Shown in pieces: positions 16,326-23,867 of a stretch of 28,069 nucleotides of DNA. The position numbers and the translations under genes are program-made. Every line of letters starts with the position of its first letter. Within the stretch, counting starts at the first letter, position 1. This stretch comes from a virus. Under the pieces are notes generated by a model. That model made no database searches. It worked only from the letters and a program-made list of their open reading frames with translations, and was not told the origin of the DNA. The stretch lies in the IMG/VR virus record IMGVR_UViG_3300032931_000935, positions 1 through 28,069 of that record; one strand, given 5' to 3'.

Positions 16326-17815
16326 CGCACCCCCGGATAGTAAAAGGCCTTTTTGGATTGGTAGAAGCCAATCCAGCCCGAAGTTACTGACAAGGCATCG
16401 TAGAGTTGTGGAGAATCGAAACCCCTCTGGGCGTGTTGCAACTGGAAGAAAGCGTTTCTGGTCTCACCTTTTACCTGGTAGGCCCTGGCCCTGTCAATGT
16501 AGACCAGGGCATCCTTCCCGCCAACACCTTCGGCCATATCGCATAGGACCAATTGGCGGTCGTATTTCTGTTGGAGAAAAGATGACATCCCGCGCCAGAC
16601 CAGGGTACTCGAAATGAGGGCTCTGGTGTAATAGATACCTGAGATGATGCAGATGAAGACCATAATGACGGCAGTCATGCGTACCGGTATTTTGAACCTC
16701 ATCGGTACTTCCCTCTGACTGATGAAAAACCCGAACAGGAGCAGGCTCCAGATGTTCGACAGGGGAAAAGCAAAGAAGCCCCCTACCACCATAGCCACCA
16801 AACCGGCAGAACAGACGAGAGGGGCCTTCTGGATACCCAGAACGAGGATGACCAGAAAGAGAATGAGGGCGGGAATCCCGAGCTCGGCTGCGAAATGCAG
16901 GAACTGGTTGTGAGGGGACTCGAGGGTGGCATTCGAATTCCCGTTCCACATGAGTCCCACATAGGGTTTGAGTTTGCTGTCCGGGCGGTCTTGGAAGTAG
17001 CGTCCCTGATACCCGGGGTATTCGTCCCGGAATCTGTTCTGCCCCACACCGAGGATGGGATTGTCGGCAATCATGGAGGCCGTTACGGTCCACCAGAGCA
17101 TCCGACCCTTCACCGTATTGCTATTGTTCACTCGTTGAACAATCCAGGGGGTGAAGGCCAGGGAGATGACCGTCAGGCTGATGGTCACAATCATTGCGGT
17201 TTTCTTCATCGCCTTTCCCCGGATACACCAGAGGAAGTAGATAATTCCAGCCAGCATCGCCAGCATGGCCGCCCGGGATCCGGTCGCCACAATGACAATG
17301 ATACAGACCGGGGCCAGCCAAATGAACTTGCTGATAACCAAAGGCAGGATGGCAGATAGATACTCCCCCAGGAATATGGGGTTGCCGAGGAAAGAGAAGG
17401 GGCGTTGATCGGGTGCCCATCCGATCCACAGGCTTTTTGGGTTCCTATATATCGGGATGTCGATCTTGAACATCTGAAGGATGGCATAGGCACAGATCGC
17501 CCCCGTCACCCACATCAGAGGCGCAGAAAGGTCTTTGCGGATAAAGAAGATGGGCAAAAGAAGAGGAAGAATGAAGGGGTCTTTGATTGGACTTGCCGCC
17601 CCGGTGTAGCGGATGATCGCCCACAGGACGAAAACCACGAGAAGCGTCCCGGCGAGATCTATCGGGATCGGATCTGCCTTCTTGGAAACAGCGAGAAAAG
17701 CAAAGAAGATACCGAGCAGTATCGCCAAGGAAATCAACTTGGGCTGCCGGTAGCCGGACACGCACTCCGGGTAGAAAGGCAGGATAGCGAAGGGAATGAG
17801 CCACCAGACTTTCAA
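16322..17815 (-). CDS. O-antigen ligase/polymerase-like membrane protein (Wzy_C/WaaL family)
   Basis: A 497-residue protein with about ten hydrophobic segments between residues 1 and 405. The family signature is present: an ATGSRAAMLAMLAG segment after the central helices, then a long periplasmic loop beginning GVGQNRFRDEYPGYQG and ending ESPHNQFLHFAAELGIPALI, the conserved His-Asn-x-hydrophobic/Glu-Leu-Gly pattern of O-antigen ligases and polymerases. About 90 residues after the last helix look like TPR-type helices (YIDRARAYQVKGETRNAFFQ). The start is TTG with an AAGGAG site five bases upstream. Family members join or polymerise lipid-linked glycans at the periplasmic face. In a phage it could change surface glycans and block superinfection; that role is inference. 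Confidence 0.88.
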   Translation of the reverse strand: MKVWWLIPFAILPFYPECVSGYRQPKLISLAILLGIFFAFLAVSKKADPIPIDLAGTLLVVFVLWAIIRYTGAASPIKDPFILPLLLPIFFIRKDLSAPLMWVTGAICAYAILQMFKIDIPIYRNPKSLWIGWAPDQRPFSFLGNPIFLGEYLSAILPLVISKFIWLAPVCIIVIVATGSRAAMLAMLAGIIYFLWCIRGKAMKKTAMIVTISLTVISLAFTPWIVQRVNNSNTVKGRMLWWTVTASMIADNPILGVGQNRFRDEYPGYQGRYFQDRPDSKLKPYVGLMWNGNSNATLESPHNQFLHFAAELGIPALILFLVILVLGIQKAPLVCSAGLVAMVVGGFFAFPLSNIWSLLLFGFFISQREVPMRFKIPVRMTAVIMVFICIISGIYYTRALISSTLVWRGMSSFLQQKYDRQLVLCDMAEGVGGKDALVYIDRARAYQVKGETRNAFFQLQHAQRGFDSPQLYDALSVTSGWIGFYQSKKAFYYPGVR

Positions 17816-17828
17816 CGGGTCTCCTTGC

Positions 17829-18194
17829 CTACCTGGAATGTGAAGTCACAAAGGCCGAGAACTCGACCACAGCAATCATCCTGAACCACTGAGGATGATC
17901 TATCACGATGATGTCCCCGTCCTTGCAATGATAACACGTCGCATCCGGGGTGTAATTGGTCTCGGTCACGCCGGTGTAGTAATCATACCGATAGTAACCC
18001 GCCCCGTTCGTTTGGAGCAGACACGGAAGATTGCCTTTCAGCGCCCCGAAGGGTTGATAGGTCGCAGCGGTGATCTTCTTGACGGCGGTAGTGGTCACGT
18101 GCAGACTCTCACTCAGGAAGGGTGCCCCGGTGATTGCCCAAACCGTCGCCACGGAGGCCAGGATTATCAAAACTGAAAACAAGAACTTTTTCAC
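17829..18194 (-). CDS. small exported protein resembling a phage structural domain
   Basis: A 121-residue protein starting at GTG, with an AGGAGG site six bases upstream; an ATG at 18335 is in frame but would overlap the upstream gene and hide the signal peptide. Residues 1-20 are a Sec signal (VKKFLFSVLIILASVATVWA). The mature part is beta-rich with a YYRYDYYTGVTETNYTP segment and DGDIIVIDHPQWFRMIAVVEF. That resembles small phage proteins with an xxRYRxDGxxPTxxxGxxLxxGDxIxL pattern, normally cytoplasmic virion components. Two Cys residues lie close (CYHC). Three exported proteins are encoded within the next 3 kb. Confidence 0.7.
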   Translation of the reverse strand: MKKFLFSVLIILASVATVWAITGAPFLSESLHVTTTAVKKITAATYQPFGALKGNLPCLLQTNGAGYYRYDYYTGVTETNYTPDATCYHCKDGDIIVIDHPQWFRMIAVVEFSAFVTSHSR

Positions 18195-18209
18195 GGTGAT
18201 CCTCCTGAA

Positions 18210-18232
18210 GGGGGAGGTTTCCGGCCTCCCCC
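18210..18232 (-). other. GC-rich hairpin between the decoration-like and exported-protein genes
   Basis: A perfect 8-bp stem (GGGGGAGG / CCTCCCCC) with a 7-base loop sits 3 bases upstream of the AGGAGG ribosome-binding site of the exported 121-residue gene. No T-run follows on the minus strand, so it is not a standard terminator. It may slow ribosomes, protect an mRNA end or tune expression of the accessory cassette. Confidence 0.55.
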
Positions 18233-18276
18233 CTCTGAAGTGACCTGTCTGCATGCGAACGCACAGGCAGGTTGGT

Positions 18277-18714
18277 TTACGGGCGCAGGAAAGAGACCTC
18301 GCCCTTGATCGTTCCGGCGTCAACCAGGGCCTCACCCGTTACGGTCAGGGTCAGCCAGAATCCGGTGGCCACATATTCCCCATAATACAGGGCATCCGTA
18401 TTCCCGAACTCATCAGATCCGGCTGCATCCATATCCAGGGCGTTTGCGTATTTCGCCGCAGTTGTTCCATCGCCCACACTGCATCCGGAGGTCCCACCCG
18501 CACTCGACAGGGCCGTATTTACGGTTTTCCCACCGAGCAGGCGAACCCCCTTCGGGATGTATCTGAGGGCAATGGTTTGAGCCACGGCCAGGTCTCCGGC
18601 AGGAACGGTGTAGTCGAAATACAGGGTTTCCTTCTTCCCTTGGTCCCTTGAATCTACGCTCGACTGCGGGACCGCTATTTCGAGCGTTGCCTGAGTGCTA
18701 TACTTGTCAGCCAT
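18277..18714 (-). CDS. putative capsid decoration-like protein
   Basis: A 145-residue protein without signal peptide, downstream of the fibre-like gene and close to the major capsid gene. It is beta-rich with a YTVPAGDLAVAQTIALRYIP segment, then IPKGVRLLGGKTVNTALSSA and a C-terminal TGFWLTLTVTGEALVDAGTI. This layout is like abundant phage head-associated proteins of similar size that lie after the capsid gene. I do not recognise a named family. A GAGGTGA ribosome-binding site precedes the ATG. Confidence 0.65.
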   Translation of the reverse strand: MADKYSTQATLEIAVPQSSVDSRDQGKKETLYFDYTVPAGDLAVAQTIALRYIPKGVRLLGGKTVNTALSSAGGTSGCSVGDGTTAAKYANALDMDAAGSDEFGNTDALYYGEYVATGFWLTLTVTGEALVDAGTIKGEVSFLRP

Positions 18715-18729
18715 GCTTTTTCACCTCGC

Positions 18730-19722
18730 TTAGTTGTCGGCCCGTCCGGTTTCGACCCAGACTGAACCAGTATAGAGACCGGACCAAGTATCTTCTGCCG
18801 CAAGGGTCATCCCGCCAGCCGTGGCGTTAATGACTCCCGCTTGATCCGTAAATTGAATCGTGTAGGTGGCAGCGTTGTAAATCGTAAGGAGCTGGCCAGC
18901 CACCGCACCACCCTCAAACCACGTGATTGCCGCTATTCCATCCGGATCGTTGTTGGTAAAGGCGTAGCACGATGCCGTCGGAGTGAAGTTGTAGCTCGCA
19001 CTTCGACCCCCTACCGCGTCATTGGCAATCGTAATGGCAACGGGAGTCGTGTTTAAGCTAACGGTCGTGACAGAAGTCACGCTCGGACTCGCCGTATAGG
19101 CCGGAACTGTGCTCGCCCCAGCGGAAGCCAGGACTTGACCAGTTGCCACGGCGGCCACTACACCAACCGTATTTGCGCTGGTCGCCACCGCGATGTCTCC
19201 AGTCGTCGCGGCATTGGGGAGAACTAAAGTGGACCAAGCGGGAGCGGTCGTTGCTCCTCCATTGCGAAGGAACATTCCGGCAGTAGCCCCGGCATTCAAA
19301 GCGGCAAAAGTATTAGTGCCGCTCGAATACATCACGTCGCCGGTGGTTGAAGCGTTAGGCAGGATAGTCGAAGACCAAGCCGCCGCCGTGCTGGCACCCG
19401 CAGACCGCAACCAAAGCCCAGCCGTTGATTGGCTGAGTTTCCCTATTACGGTCCCCGAGGTGAATACTACGATGTCGCCGGTCGTCCCAGAGGTTGGAAT
19501 CGTGAAGGACGACCAAGCCGGTGCGGATGCTCCCGCCTGCAAAATCTTTCCCGCCGTTCCAAGCGGCAGGTTGAGCATATACCCGCCACTGGAATAGAAC
19601 ACATCCCCGGTGCCGGTCCCTGATGCGAGAGGCCACCTGTAATCTCCTGCCGCCGCAAAGACGCTGACGGCGAAGGCAAGCAAGATGGTCAAGACCAGGA
19701 AGGAACTTTTGATTTTCTTCAT
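18730..19722 (-). CDS. repeat fibre protein with Sec signal peptide
   Basis: A 330-residue protein. Residues 1-23 are a signal peptide (MKKIKSSFLVLTILLAFAVS then VFA). Residues about 38-225 hold four tandem repeats of about 45 residues, each beginning TGD(V/I) and continuing SSG...L..GTAG..L...GA..APAWS, a repeat common in phage tail fibres. The last 85 residues form a beta-rich module ending YTGSVWVETGR, shared in outline with the spike and the 114-residue protein. The ATG has a GGGGAGGT site. It lies directly downstream of the capsid gene. It could be a head fibre or an exported adhesin; the signal peptide favours export, the repeats favour virion origin. Confidence 0.78.
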   Translation of the reverse strand: MKKIKSSFLVLTILLAFAVSVFAAAGDYRWPLASGTGTGDVFYSSGGYMLNLPLGTAGKILQAGASAPAWSSFTIPTSGTTGDIVVFTSGTVIGKLSQSTAGLWLRSAGASTAAAWSSTILPNASTTGDVMYSSGTNTFAALNAGATAGMFLRNGGATTAPAWSTLVLPNAATTGDIAVATSANTVGVVAAVATGQVLASAGASTVPAYTASPSVTSVTTVSLNTTPVAITIANDAVGGRSASYNFTPTASCYAFTNNDPDGIAAITWFEGGAVAGQLLTIYNAATYTIQFTDQAGVINATAGGMTLAAEDTWSGLYTGSVWVETGRADN

Positions 19723-19740
19723 CGTGTTTTACCTCCCCGG

Positions 19741-20610
19741 TTACACTTCGGTGCAAAGCATTTGAAGCACTTTGCAATCCTCGATACGACTCGCGGTCAC
19801 GCTGAACTGAGTGTAGATATACCAGCGAAACCGCTTGTCGGCCCGATTCTCGACCTTCGTCCATTCACTACGCACAGAGGCGCCCATCCCGCTCTTGCAG
19901 TAGACATAGCAATAGCGGTCTGCCGCTGGCTTGGCGAGCTTGTTGGATACGATCCAGTTCATCCCCATCCACCGGGAAACCAGTGTCCCGTCGGCGATGG
20001 GTTTGTTCACGTTGAACTCGAAGGACTTCCACTCGGCGATAGCCGGTAGGTCCTTCGTCGCCTGATACTCACTGATGAGAACCGTAATGTCCTCAACATC
20101 CGGGTCCACATCGTAATACATGAACAACCGCTTGGCCTCGTAAAGTTTGGCAAGGGTCAAGCCAGTTGCCCCCGCTGCGATCTGGTAAGCACCAGGGAAG
20201 GTAACGGGGGTCCCCCCAGCGTGGCCTTCGTAGGCAGTCCCGCCGAGGGCGTTGACGATCCGCTCATCTTTCCGCCGTCCCACGGCTGCGGCTGCAACCT
20301 GAGTATAGGCGGATTTGGGGTCGATGAGGTAATCCGAGGGGTCGTTGATCCCCAGGAGTTTGCCCCAGCCGTAAGTCTGCCAGGACAGCATCCGGCGATC
20401 ATTGGCAACGGTCATGTCGGGGGAGTTGTCGGCGAGTGCAGTGACCTCCTCAGTCTCGGAGCTACCCCACCGTTCAAAGAAAGTGGCGGTCCCTTCCGTC
20501 TTGATATCCCGGCGGACCGTGTTCTCCAACTTGGAAGTCTTCTGTTGGGAGAGCAAGATGATATTGCTCGAAAACGTGTCTATTTTTGCCTGTTCAATTG
20601 TATCGGCCAT
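19741..20610 (-). CDS. major capsid protein (Phage_capsid_2-type)
   Basis: A 289-residue protein. The N-terminal helix (ADTIEQAKIDTFSSNIILLS) is followed by an extended loop with SKLENTVRRD and a WGKLLGINDPSDYLIDPKSA segment, then VAAAAVGRRKDERIVNALGG, which is the spine-helix pattern of HK97-fold capsids of T7-unrelated podoviruses and siphoviruses grouped as Phage_capsid_2. The C-terminal part (WTKVENRADKRFRWYIYTQF) fits the P-domain end. It follows the scaffold gene, as expected for a capsid operon. The start follows directly on a small upstream ORF's TAA. Confidence 0.87.
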   Translation of the reverse strand: MADTIEQAKIDTFSSNIILLSQQKTSKLENTVRRDIKTEGTATFFERWGSSETEEVTALADNSPDMTVANDRRMLSWQTYGWGKLLGINDPSDYLIDPKSAYTQVAAAAVGRRKDERIVNALGGTAYEGHAGGTPVTFPGAYQIAAGATGLTLAKLYEAKRLFMYYDVDPDVEDITVLISEYQATKDLPAIAEWKSFEFNVNKPIADGTLVSRWMGMNWIVSNKLAKPAADRYCYVYCKSGMGASVRSEWTKVENRADKRFRWYIYTQFSVTASRIEDCKVLQMLCTEV

Positions 20611-20736
20611 TTAACATCCCTCCGCTAAAGGTAAATTCATCCATGCTGATTGCGGGGGATTGTCTGGCCGTCCAGATCCTCCTTGCCTCTCTTGCGGGCC
20701 ATGCAGCCAAACTTTCTTGGCTGTCAGCCGGGCCAT
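20611..20736 (-). CDS. possible 41-residue ORF between scaffold and capsid
   Basis: An ATG-started ORF that begins MARLTAKKVWLHGP and continues as a Gly/Pro/Arg-rich tail, ending with TAA immediately before the capsid ATG. Apart from this ORF, the 140 bases between scaffold stop and capsid start hold no other long frame. The exact stop/start abutment favours translational coupling, but the ribosome-binding site is weak (CAGAG next to the ATG) and the composition is not clearly protein-like. It may be only a capsid leader. Confidence 0.4.
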   Translation of the reverse strand: MARLTAKKVWLHGPQERQGGSGRPDNPPQSAWMNLPLAEGC

Positions 20737-20750
20737 CTCTGGTTGTCCGG

Positions 20751-21611
20751 CTACTTTCTTTTCTCCATCGTGGCGATTGCTCGCCTCCATTGCAGGATCT
20801 CCTCGCCGATCTGTTTCCTTTCGGCGTCAGATCCGGTATGGTATTTCGAGGTAAGATCGTTTTGATGGAGATTAATCTTGGCCTGGAGACTTTCCTTTGT
20901 CTCCGCCCCAACCATCTTTCCTTCCCGGAACTGATCCTCGGGGAGGGTCAAGCCTACCCGGTGAAGGAAACGAGTGATGGAAGGGTATTTGTAGACTCCT
21001 GTTTTCTTCAGGAGATTGAAGACCTGTTCATAGTCTGCCCCGGAATAATGTTTCAGGGCCTGGTCGGCAAGGGCGAAATTCTCATTGGAGAACGGCCCCC
21101 ATTCCTTTTGAAGTTCGGCGATGCCTTTCAGAACTTCATCCCGCTCGGCCCTGGATCGCTCCGCCTCGAATTGAATCTGAGCGGCGACTATCCCCTTTGC
21201 CTGTTCTGGGAGTAGACGGAATTGGTGGGCGGTATTTCTGAACCAAGCCACCAGGTCATTATCCCATTCCGTCCCCTCGGGGAGCTCGCCGAAGGTCAGG
21301 TCATAACCTTCCGGGGTCTCCGGGGCTTTCAACTTGGTCAATATGTCATTGACAAACTTTTGTCTTTCCTCGACCGGGGAATCGTCCTTGGGTAAACGGA
21401 TCGAGCCACCAACCATCTTCTGCGCCTCAATAAAACTCCTAACCATCGCCGGGACATCCTTGATGGTCTCAAGGGACTTCTCGGCCTTCAGGTCCTCGGG
21501 AATCAAACTCTTCCAATCGAAGGTAGCTTCGGGGATTGGGATCACCGGGGCCGCTGCGGCGGCTTTCCCATCAACTTCATCTTGTCCTTGTCCTTCAATG
21601 GGATCTGCCAT
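20751..21611 (-). CDS. capsid scaffolding protein
   Basis: A 286-residue, acidic, helix-rich protein immediately upstream of the capsid gene. It starts with an Asp/Gln/Ala-rich tail, contains WKSLIPEDLKAEKSLETIKD and a FIEAQKMVGGSIRLPKDDSP segment, a pattern typical of phage scaffolds with a domain like DUF-type prohead assembly proteins, and ends in a basic helix (WRRAIATMEKRK) that would contact the capsid. It overlaps the upstream gene as TAATG. Scaffolds guide procapsid assembly and then leave. No protease motif is visible. Confidence 0.85.
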   Translation of the reverse strand: MADPIEGQGQDEVDGKAAAAAPVIPIPEATFDWKSLIPEDLKAEKSLETIKDVPAMVRSFIEAQKMVGGSIRLPKDDSPVEERQKFVNDILTKLKAPETPEGYDLTFGELPEGTEWDNDLVAWFRNTAHQFRLLPEQAKGIVAAQIQFEAERSRAERDEVLKGIAELQKEWGPFSNENFALADQALKHYSGADYEQVFNLLKKTGVYKYPSITRFLHRVGLTLPEDQFREGKMVGAETKESLQAKINLHQNDLTSKYHTGSDAERKQIGEEILQWRRAIATMEKRK

Positions 21612-21832
21612 TACTTGTCTCCTTTTCTTTTGGGCCTGAGACGGCCCACGGTAGGTTGCAATTTGGACACCTTCTCCTGCAACTTTTCAATCTCTTCGCA
21701 CAGTGCCCCCACCAAACCGATCGGTTCACCGTGCCGCATGAGGCGATACAGGGATTCGTCGCTCCCTATTTTCTCTGCTCGATCAATTACTTTGTTCAAA
21801 AGGAGCAGCGAAGACTCTTTCAGTTCGGCCAT
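21611..21832 (-). CDS. small coiled-coil protein
   Basis: A 73-residue protein with a helical N-terminus (SSLLLLNKVIDRAEKI), a middle segment HGEPIGLVGALCEEIEK, and a C-terminal helix with heptads (LQEKVSKLQPTVGRL) ending in a basic tail. It overlaps both neighbours, starting about 50 bases inside the Bbp19-like gene, and sits in the portal-to-scaffold interval, so a minor head-assembly role is plausible. Family is not recognised. Confidence 0.6.
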   Translation of the reverse strand: MAELKESSLLLLNKVIDRAEKIGSDESLYRLMRHGEPIGLVGALCEEIEKLQEKVSKLQPTVGRLRPKRKGDK

Positions 21833-22157
21833 CTCGTTCCTTTCCCCGGTAGAGCTCGGGGTGTTCTGCTGCCTTGACCATTCGATCGATCAACCCCAGC
21901 CATGAACGCTGTCCTTCCCGGAAAGCAAGAATGTATGGAAGATTCGGGTCTCCCTTGGAGGTTTCAAAGGTAATAAGGGCGCATTGCTTTTCCATATCCC
22001 CCAAGACCCACCTACCGTCGGGGTTGACAAAGACATTGTGATAGATCTTCGCCCCGTCCAGAAAACTGAATTTCTCTTGAGCGTAATCGGAGAAAGCATC
22101 CTTATCCTCGGGAGGACAGAAGAATTTGAGAAAGAACCACCTAAGCAGCCTCCGCAC
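21783..22157 (-). CDS. Bbp19-like phage protein
   Basis: A 124-residue protein whose centre follows the pattern of the Bbp19 family: a helix ending in YHNVFVNPDGRWVLGDMEKQ, then a loop and PYILAFREGQRSWLGLIDRM (the conserved F-x-E-G-x-R-S helix). Bbp19 proteins occur beside portal genes in podoviruses and have no established function. The N-terminus is basic and aromatic (MRRLLRWFFLKFF). It overlaps the portal 3' end by 17 bases. Confidence 0.72.
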   Translation of the reverse strand: MRRLLRWFFLKFFCPPEDKDAFSDYAQEKFSFLDGAKIYHNVFVNPDGRWVLGDMEKQCALITFETSKGDPNLPYILAFREGQRSWLGLIDRMVKAAEHPELYRGKERDGRTERVFAAPFEQSN

Positions 22158-23781
22158 CGTTCCCTCCCGTTAACATTTGCAGCGCCGGGGCGGCCTTCCC
22201 CATCCCCTCGGCAGTCATTGCCAGTTCTTGCGATTGTTTCGCCTCGGCCATTTGCTCGGCGCGGGCCTGTTGAATCTCCAAAACCTGCTCAGGAGATCGG
22301 ATCAGCCGGCCACTGACGCCAAGGATCGGCCCCAAAACTGACACCACCTGGTCGATATTGATCTGGTCAAAGACCTTTTGGGCTACCTCTGGGTTGGTCT
22401 GGGCAATCGGCGCAATGAGATCGAAGAGCCGGGCAAAGGCCTCGACCTCGTGCATCTTCTGCCCCTTGGCCAGGGATCCCTCAAACTCGATCTCGATGTC
22501 CGGGTTCAGGGAGATCAACTCGGGGGGAGGAGGCGCGAAGGCCCCGGCCCGGAACATGAGGGCAAATACCCGGTGGATAATTCCCCGCAGGAAATCATAG
22601 AGACGACCAATAGCCGGACCCATGACCTCCTCGGCGTTCCGCAGGCGAGCGAAGTATTCCGCAGCGGTCATCCGGGGGGACTGCTCAATCTCAAGCTGGT
22701 TGGCATACCACATCTGGCGGATCGAACCGAGAATGTCCTGAACGATGAGTTGCTCAATTTTGAAGTCCCCGGTGAATGGAATCGGACCCCAACCCTGGCC
22801 TGGGGGAGTGCGGACGAAGTTCAAAGCACCACAACTCAGATCCATCTCCCCGATGATACCACCATCGAGAGCCCACATCGGCGGCAGAACGGCTTGTGCC
22901 CCCGCCTTCAGGGATTGTTCCTTGACCTTGTTCAGGGTCTTTATATCGGGAAGGCTGGTCATACCTGGTCCCCGGCCATACTTCTCACCGGCCGCCTTGC
23001 ACCAGACGCCTACCGAATAGGGATTTTCGTAGTAACCCCCCTCATCGAGGAGTAACTTGTCGTCGAAGAGAATATAGGCCGATTCCCAGGGCGCCCCAAG
23101 GTTGCCTTTGGCTCCATCCCAATTCGATCGAGGGGAGACGGCGTGGAGGATTTTCACCATCTCGTAAGGCCGCAATTTCGCCATCTCGTCAATCCGGGCG
23201 GGGACCTTATCCTTGAATTCGTTTTTGACATTGATCGCCTCGGTCATGTAGGTCCGCATGAGGGTATTGACATTCCCGCTGTGGTCCTCGGCAATGACAT
23301 ATTCGCCGGGGGCCAGGGAACGGAAGACAAGTTTCTCCAACTCAACCCCAGCCCAAGGAGTTTTGCTGGTATAGATCGCAGTCGTGGCGTAGGAAGGAAA
23401 GTCAAGATAGCATTCGGCGATCTGGGTGTAGAAGTTCGATTGCCGATATCGGAGAAACATTTTATTGGTACAGTCTTCAAGCCAATCGGTGATTGCCTTT
23501 ATTCTGTTGGCCTCTTCGGAGCGAGTCACAAGAGACATCCAATCGGAAGATTGCGGGGTAAGCCGGGCGAAAATGACCCCGGAAAGGATCTGGTTATAGA
23601 ACATGGCGGATGAATCAAAGATCTCCGACATGACAGCCGCGCCGGGGGTGATCGTCCGTATGGTCGTCGAATGGTTCTGATTGACGTACTGGCCCACATC
23701 GTACCAGAGGTTGCGGAAGTTGGCCTGGTCGTTATAGAGCCATTCGTATTCTCTCAGGCGCTGGTTAACATCTACTGCCAT
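22141..23781 (-). CDS. portal protein (T7-like head-to-tail connector)
   Basis: A 546-residue protein from the ATG preceded by GGTGAGGG; an in-frame ATG at 23808 lies inside a terminator-like hairpin and is unlikely. It has the head-tail connector family layout: N-terminal QRLREYEWLYNDQANFRNLW, SSAMFYNQILSGVIFARLTP, the SDWMSLVTR segment near residue 85, an AIYTSKTPW region, and a C-terminal Met/Glu/Gln-rich helical barrel (EIQQARAEQMAEAKQSQELA). Twelve copies form the DNA entry ring that the terminase docks on. Position after the packaging genes and before scaffold and capsid agrees. Confidence 0.9.
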   Translation of the reverse strand: MAVDVNQRLREYEWLYNDQANFRNLWYDVGQYVNQNHSTTIRTITPGAAVMSEIFDSSAMFYNQILSGVIFARLTPQSSDWMSLVTRSEEANRIKAITDWLEDCTNKMFLRYRQSNFYTQIAECYLDFPSYATTAIYTSKTPWAGVELEKLVFRSLAPGEYVIAEDHSGNVNTLMRTYMTEAINVKNEFKDKVPARIDEMAKLRPYEMVKILHAVSPRSNWDGAKGNLGAPWESAYILFDDKLLLDEGGYYENPYSVGVWCKAAGEKYGRGPGMTSLPDIKTLNKVKEQSLKAGAQAVLPPMWALDGGIIGEMDLSCGALNFVRTPPGQGWGPIPFTGDFKIEQLIVQDILGSIRQMWYANQLEIEQSPRMTAAEYFARLRNAEEVMGPAIGRLYDFLRGIIHRVFALMFRAGAFAPPPPELISLNPDIEIEFEGSLAKGQKMHEVEAFARLFDLIAPIAQTNPEVAQKVFDQINIDQVVSVLGPILGVSGRLIRSPEQVLEIQQARAEQMAEAKQSQELAMTAEGMGKAAPALQMLTGGNGAEAA

Positions 23782-23791
23782 TTTGCCCTCA

Positions 23792-23847
23792 CCAAGCAAA
23801 AAGCCCATTTCACCATTGGCCAGTGAAATGGGCTTTTTATTGCTTGG
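23792..23847 (-). terminator. intrinsic terminator hairpin upstream of portal
   Basis: A perfect 13-bp stem (AAGCCCATTTCAC at 23801-23813 with GTGAAATGGGCTT at 23823-23835) and a 9-base loop, extended by three A-T pairs and then, across a 3-base bulge, by CCAAGC/GCTTGG. Both strands end the stem with a T-run, so it could stop transcription in either direction. It separates the packaging genes from the portal gene, and its base abuts the portal ribosome-binding site. Confidence 0.8.
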
Positions 23848-23848
23848 A

Positions 23849-23867
23849 CCGGCCTCGCGAAGGCCGG
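23849..23867 (-). other. second hairpin beside the terminator
   Basis: A perfect 7-bp GC stem (CCGGCCT / AGGCCGG) with a 5-base loop, immediately upstream (in transcription) of the main terminator and 11 bases after the preceding gene's stop codon. No T-run follows it. It may protect the 3' end of the transcript or work with the terminator. Confidence 0.6.

Noticed and set aside
16494-17093. 199-residue minus-strand frame inside the O-antigen ligase-like gene
   Set aside because: It is a shadow in another frame, rich in Arg/Pro/His, whereas the real frame has regular membrane segments and a family motif.
20594-20911. 105-residue minus-strand frame across the scaffold/capsid junction
   Set aside because: It overlaps the scaffold 3' end in another frame, is Arg/Ser-rich and has no ribosome-binding site.
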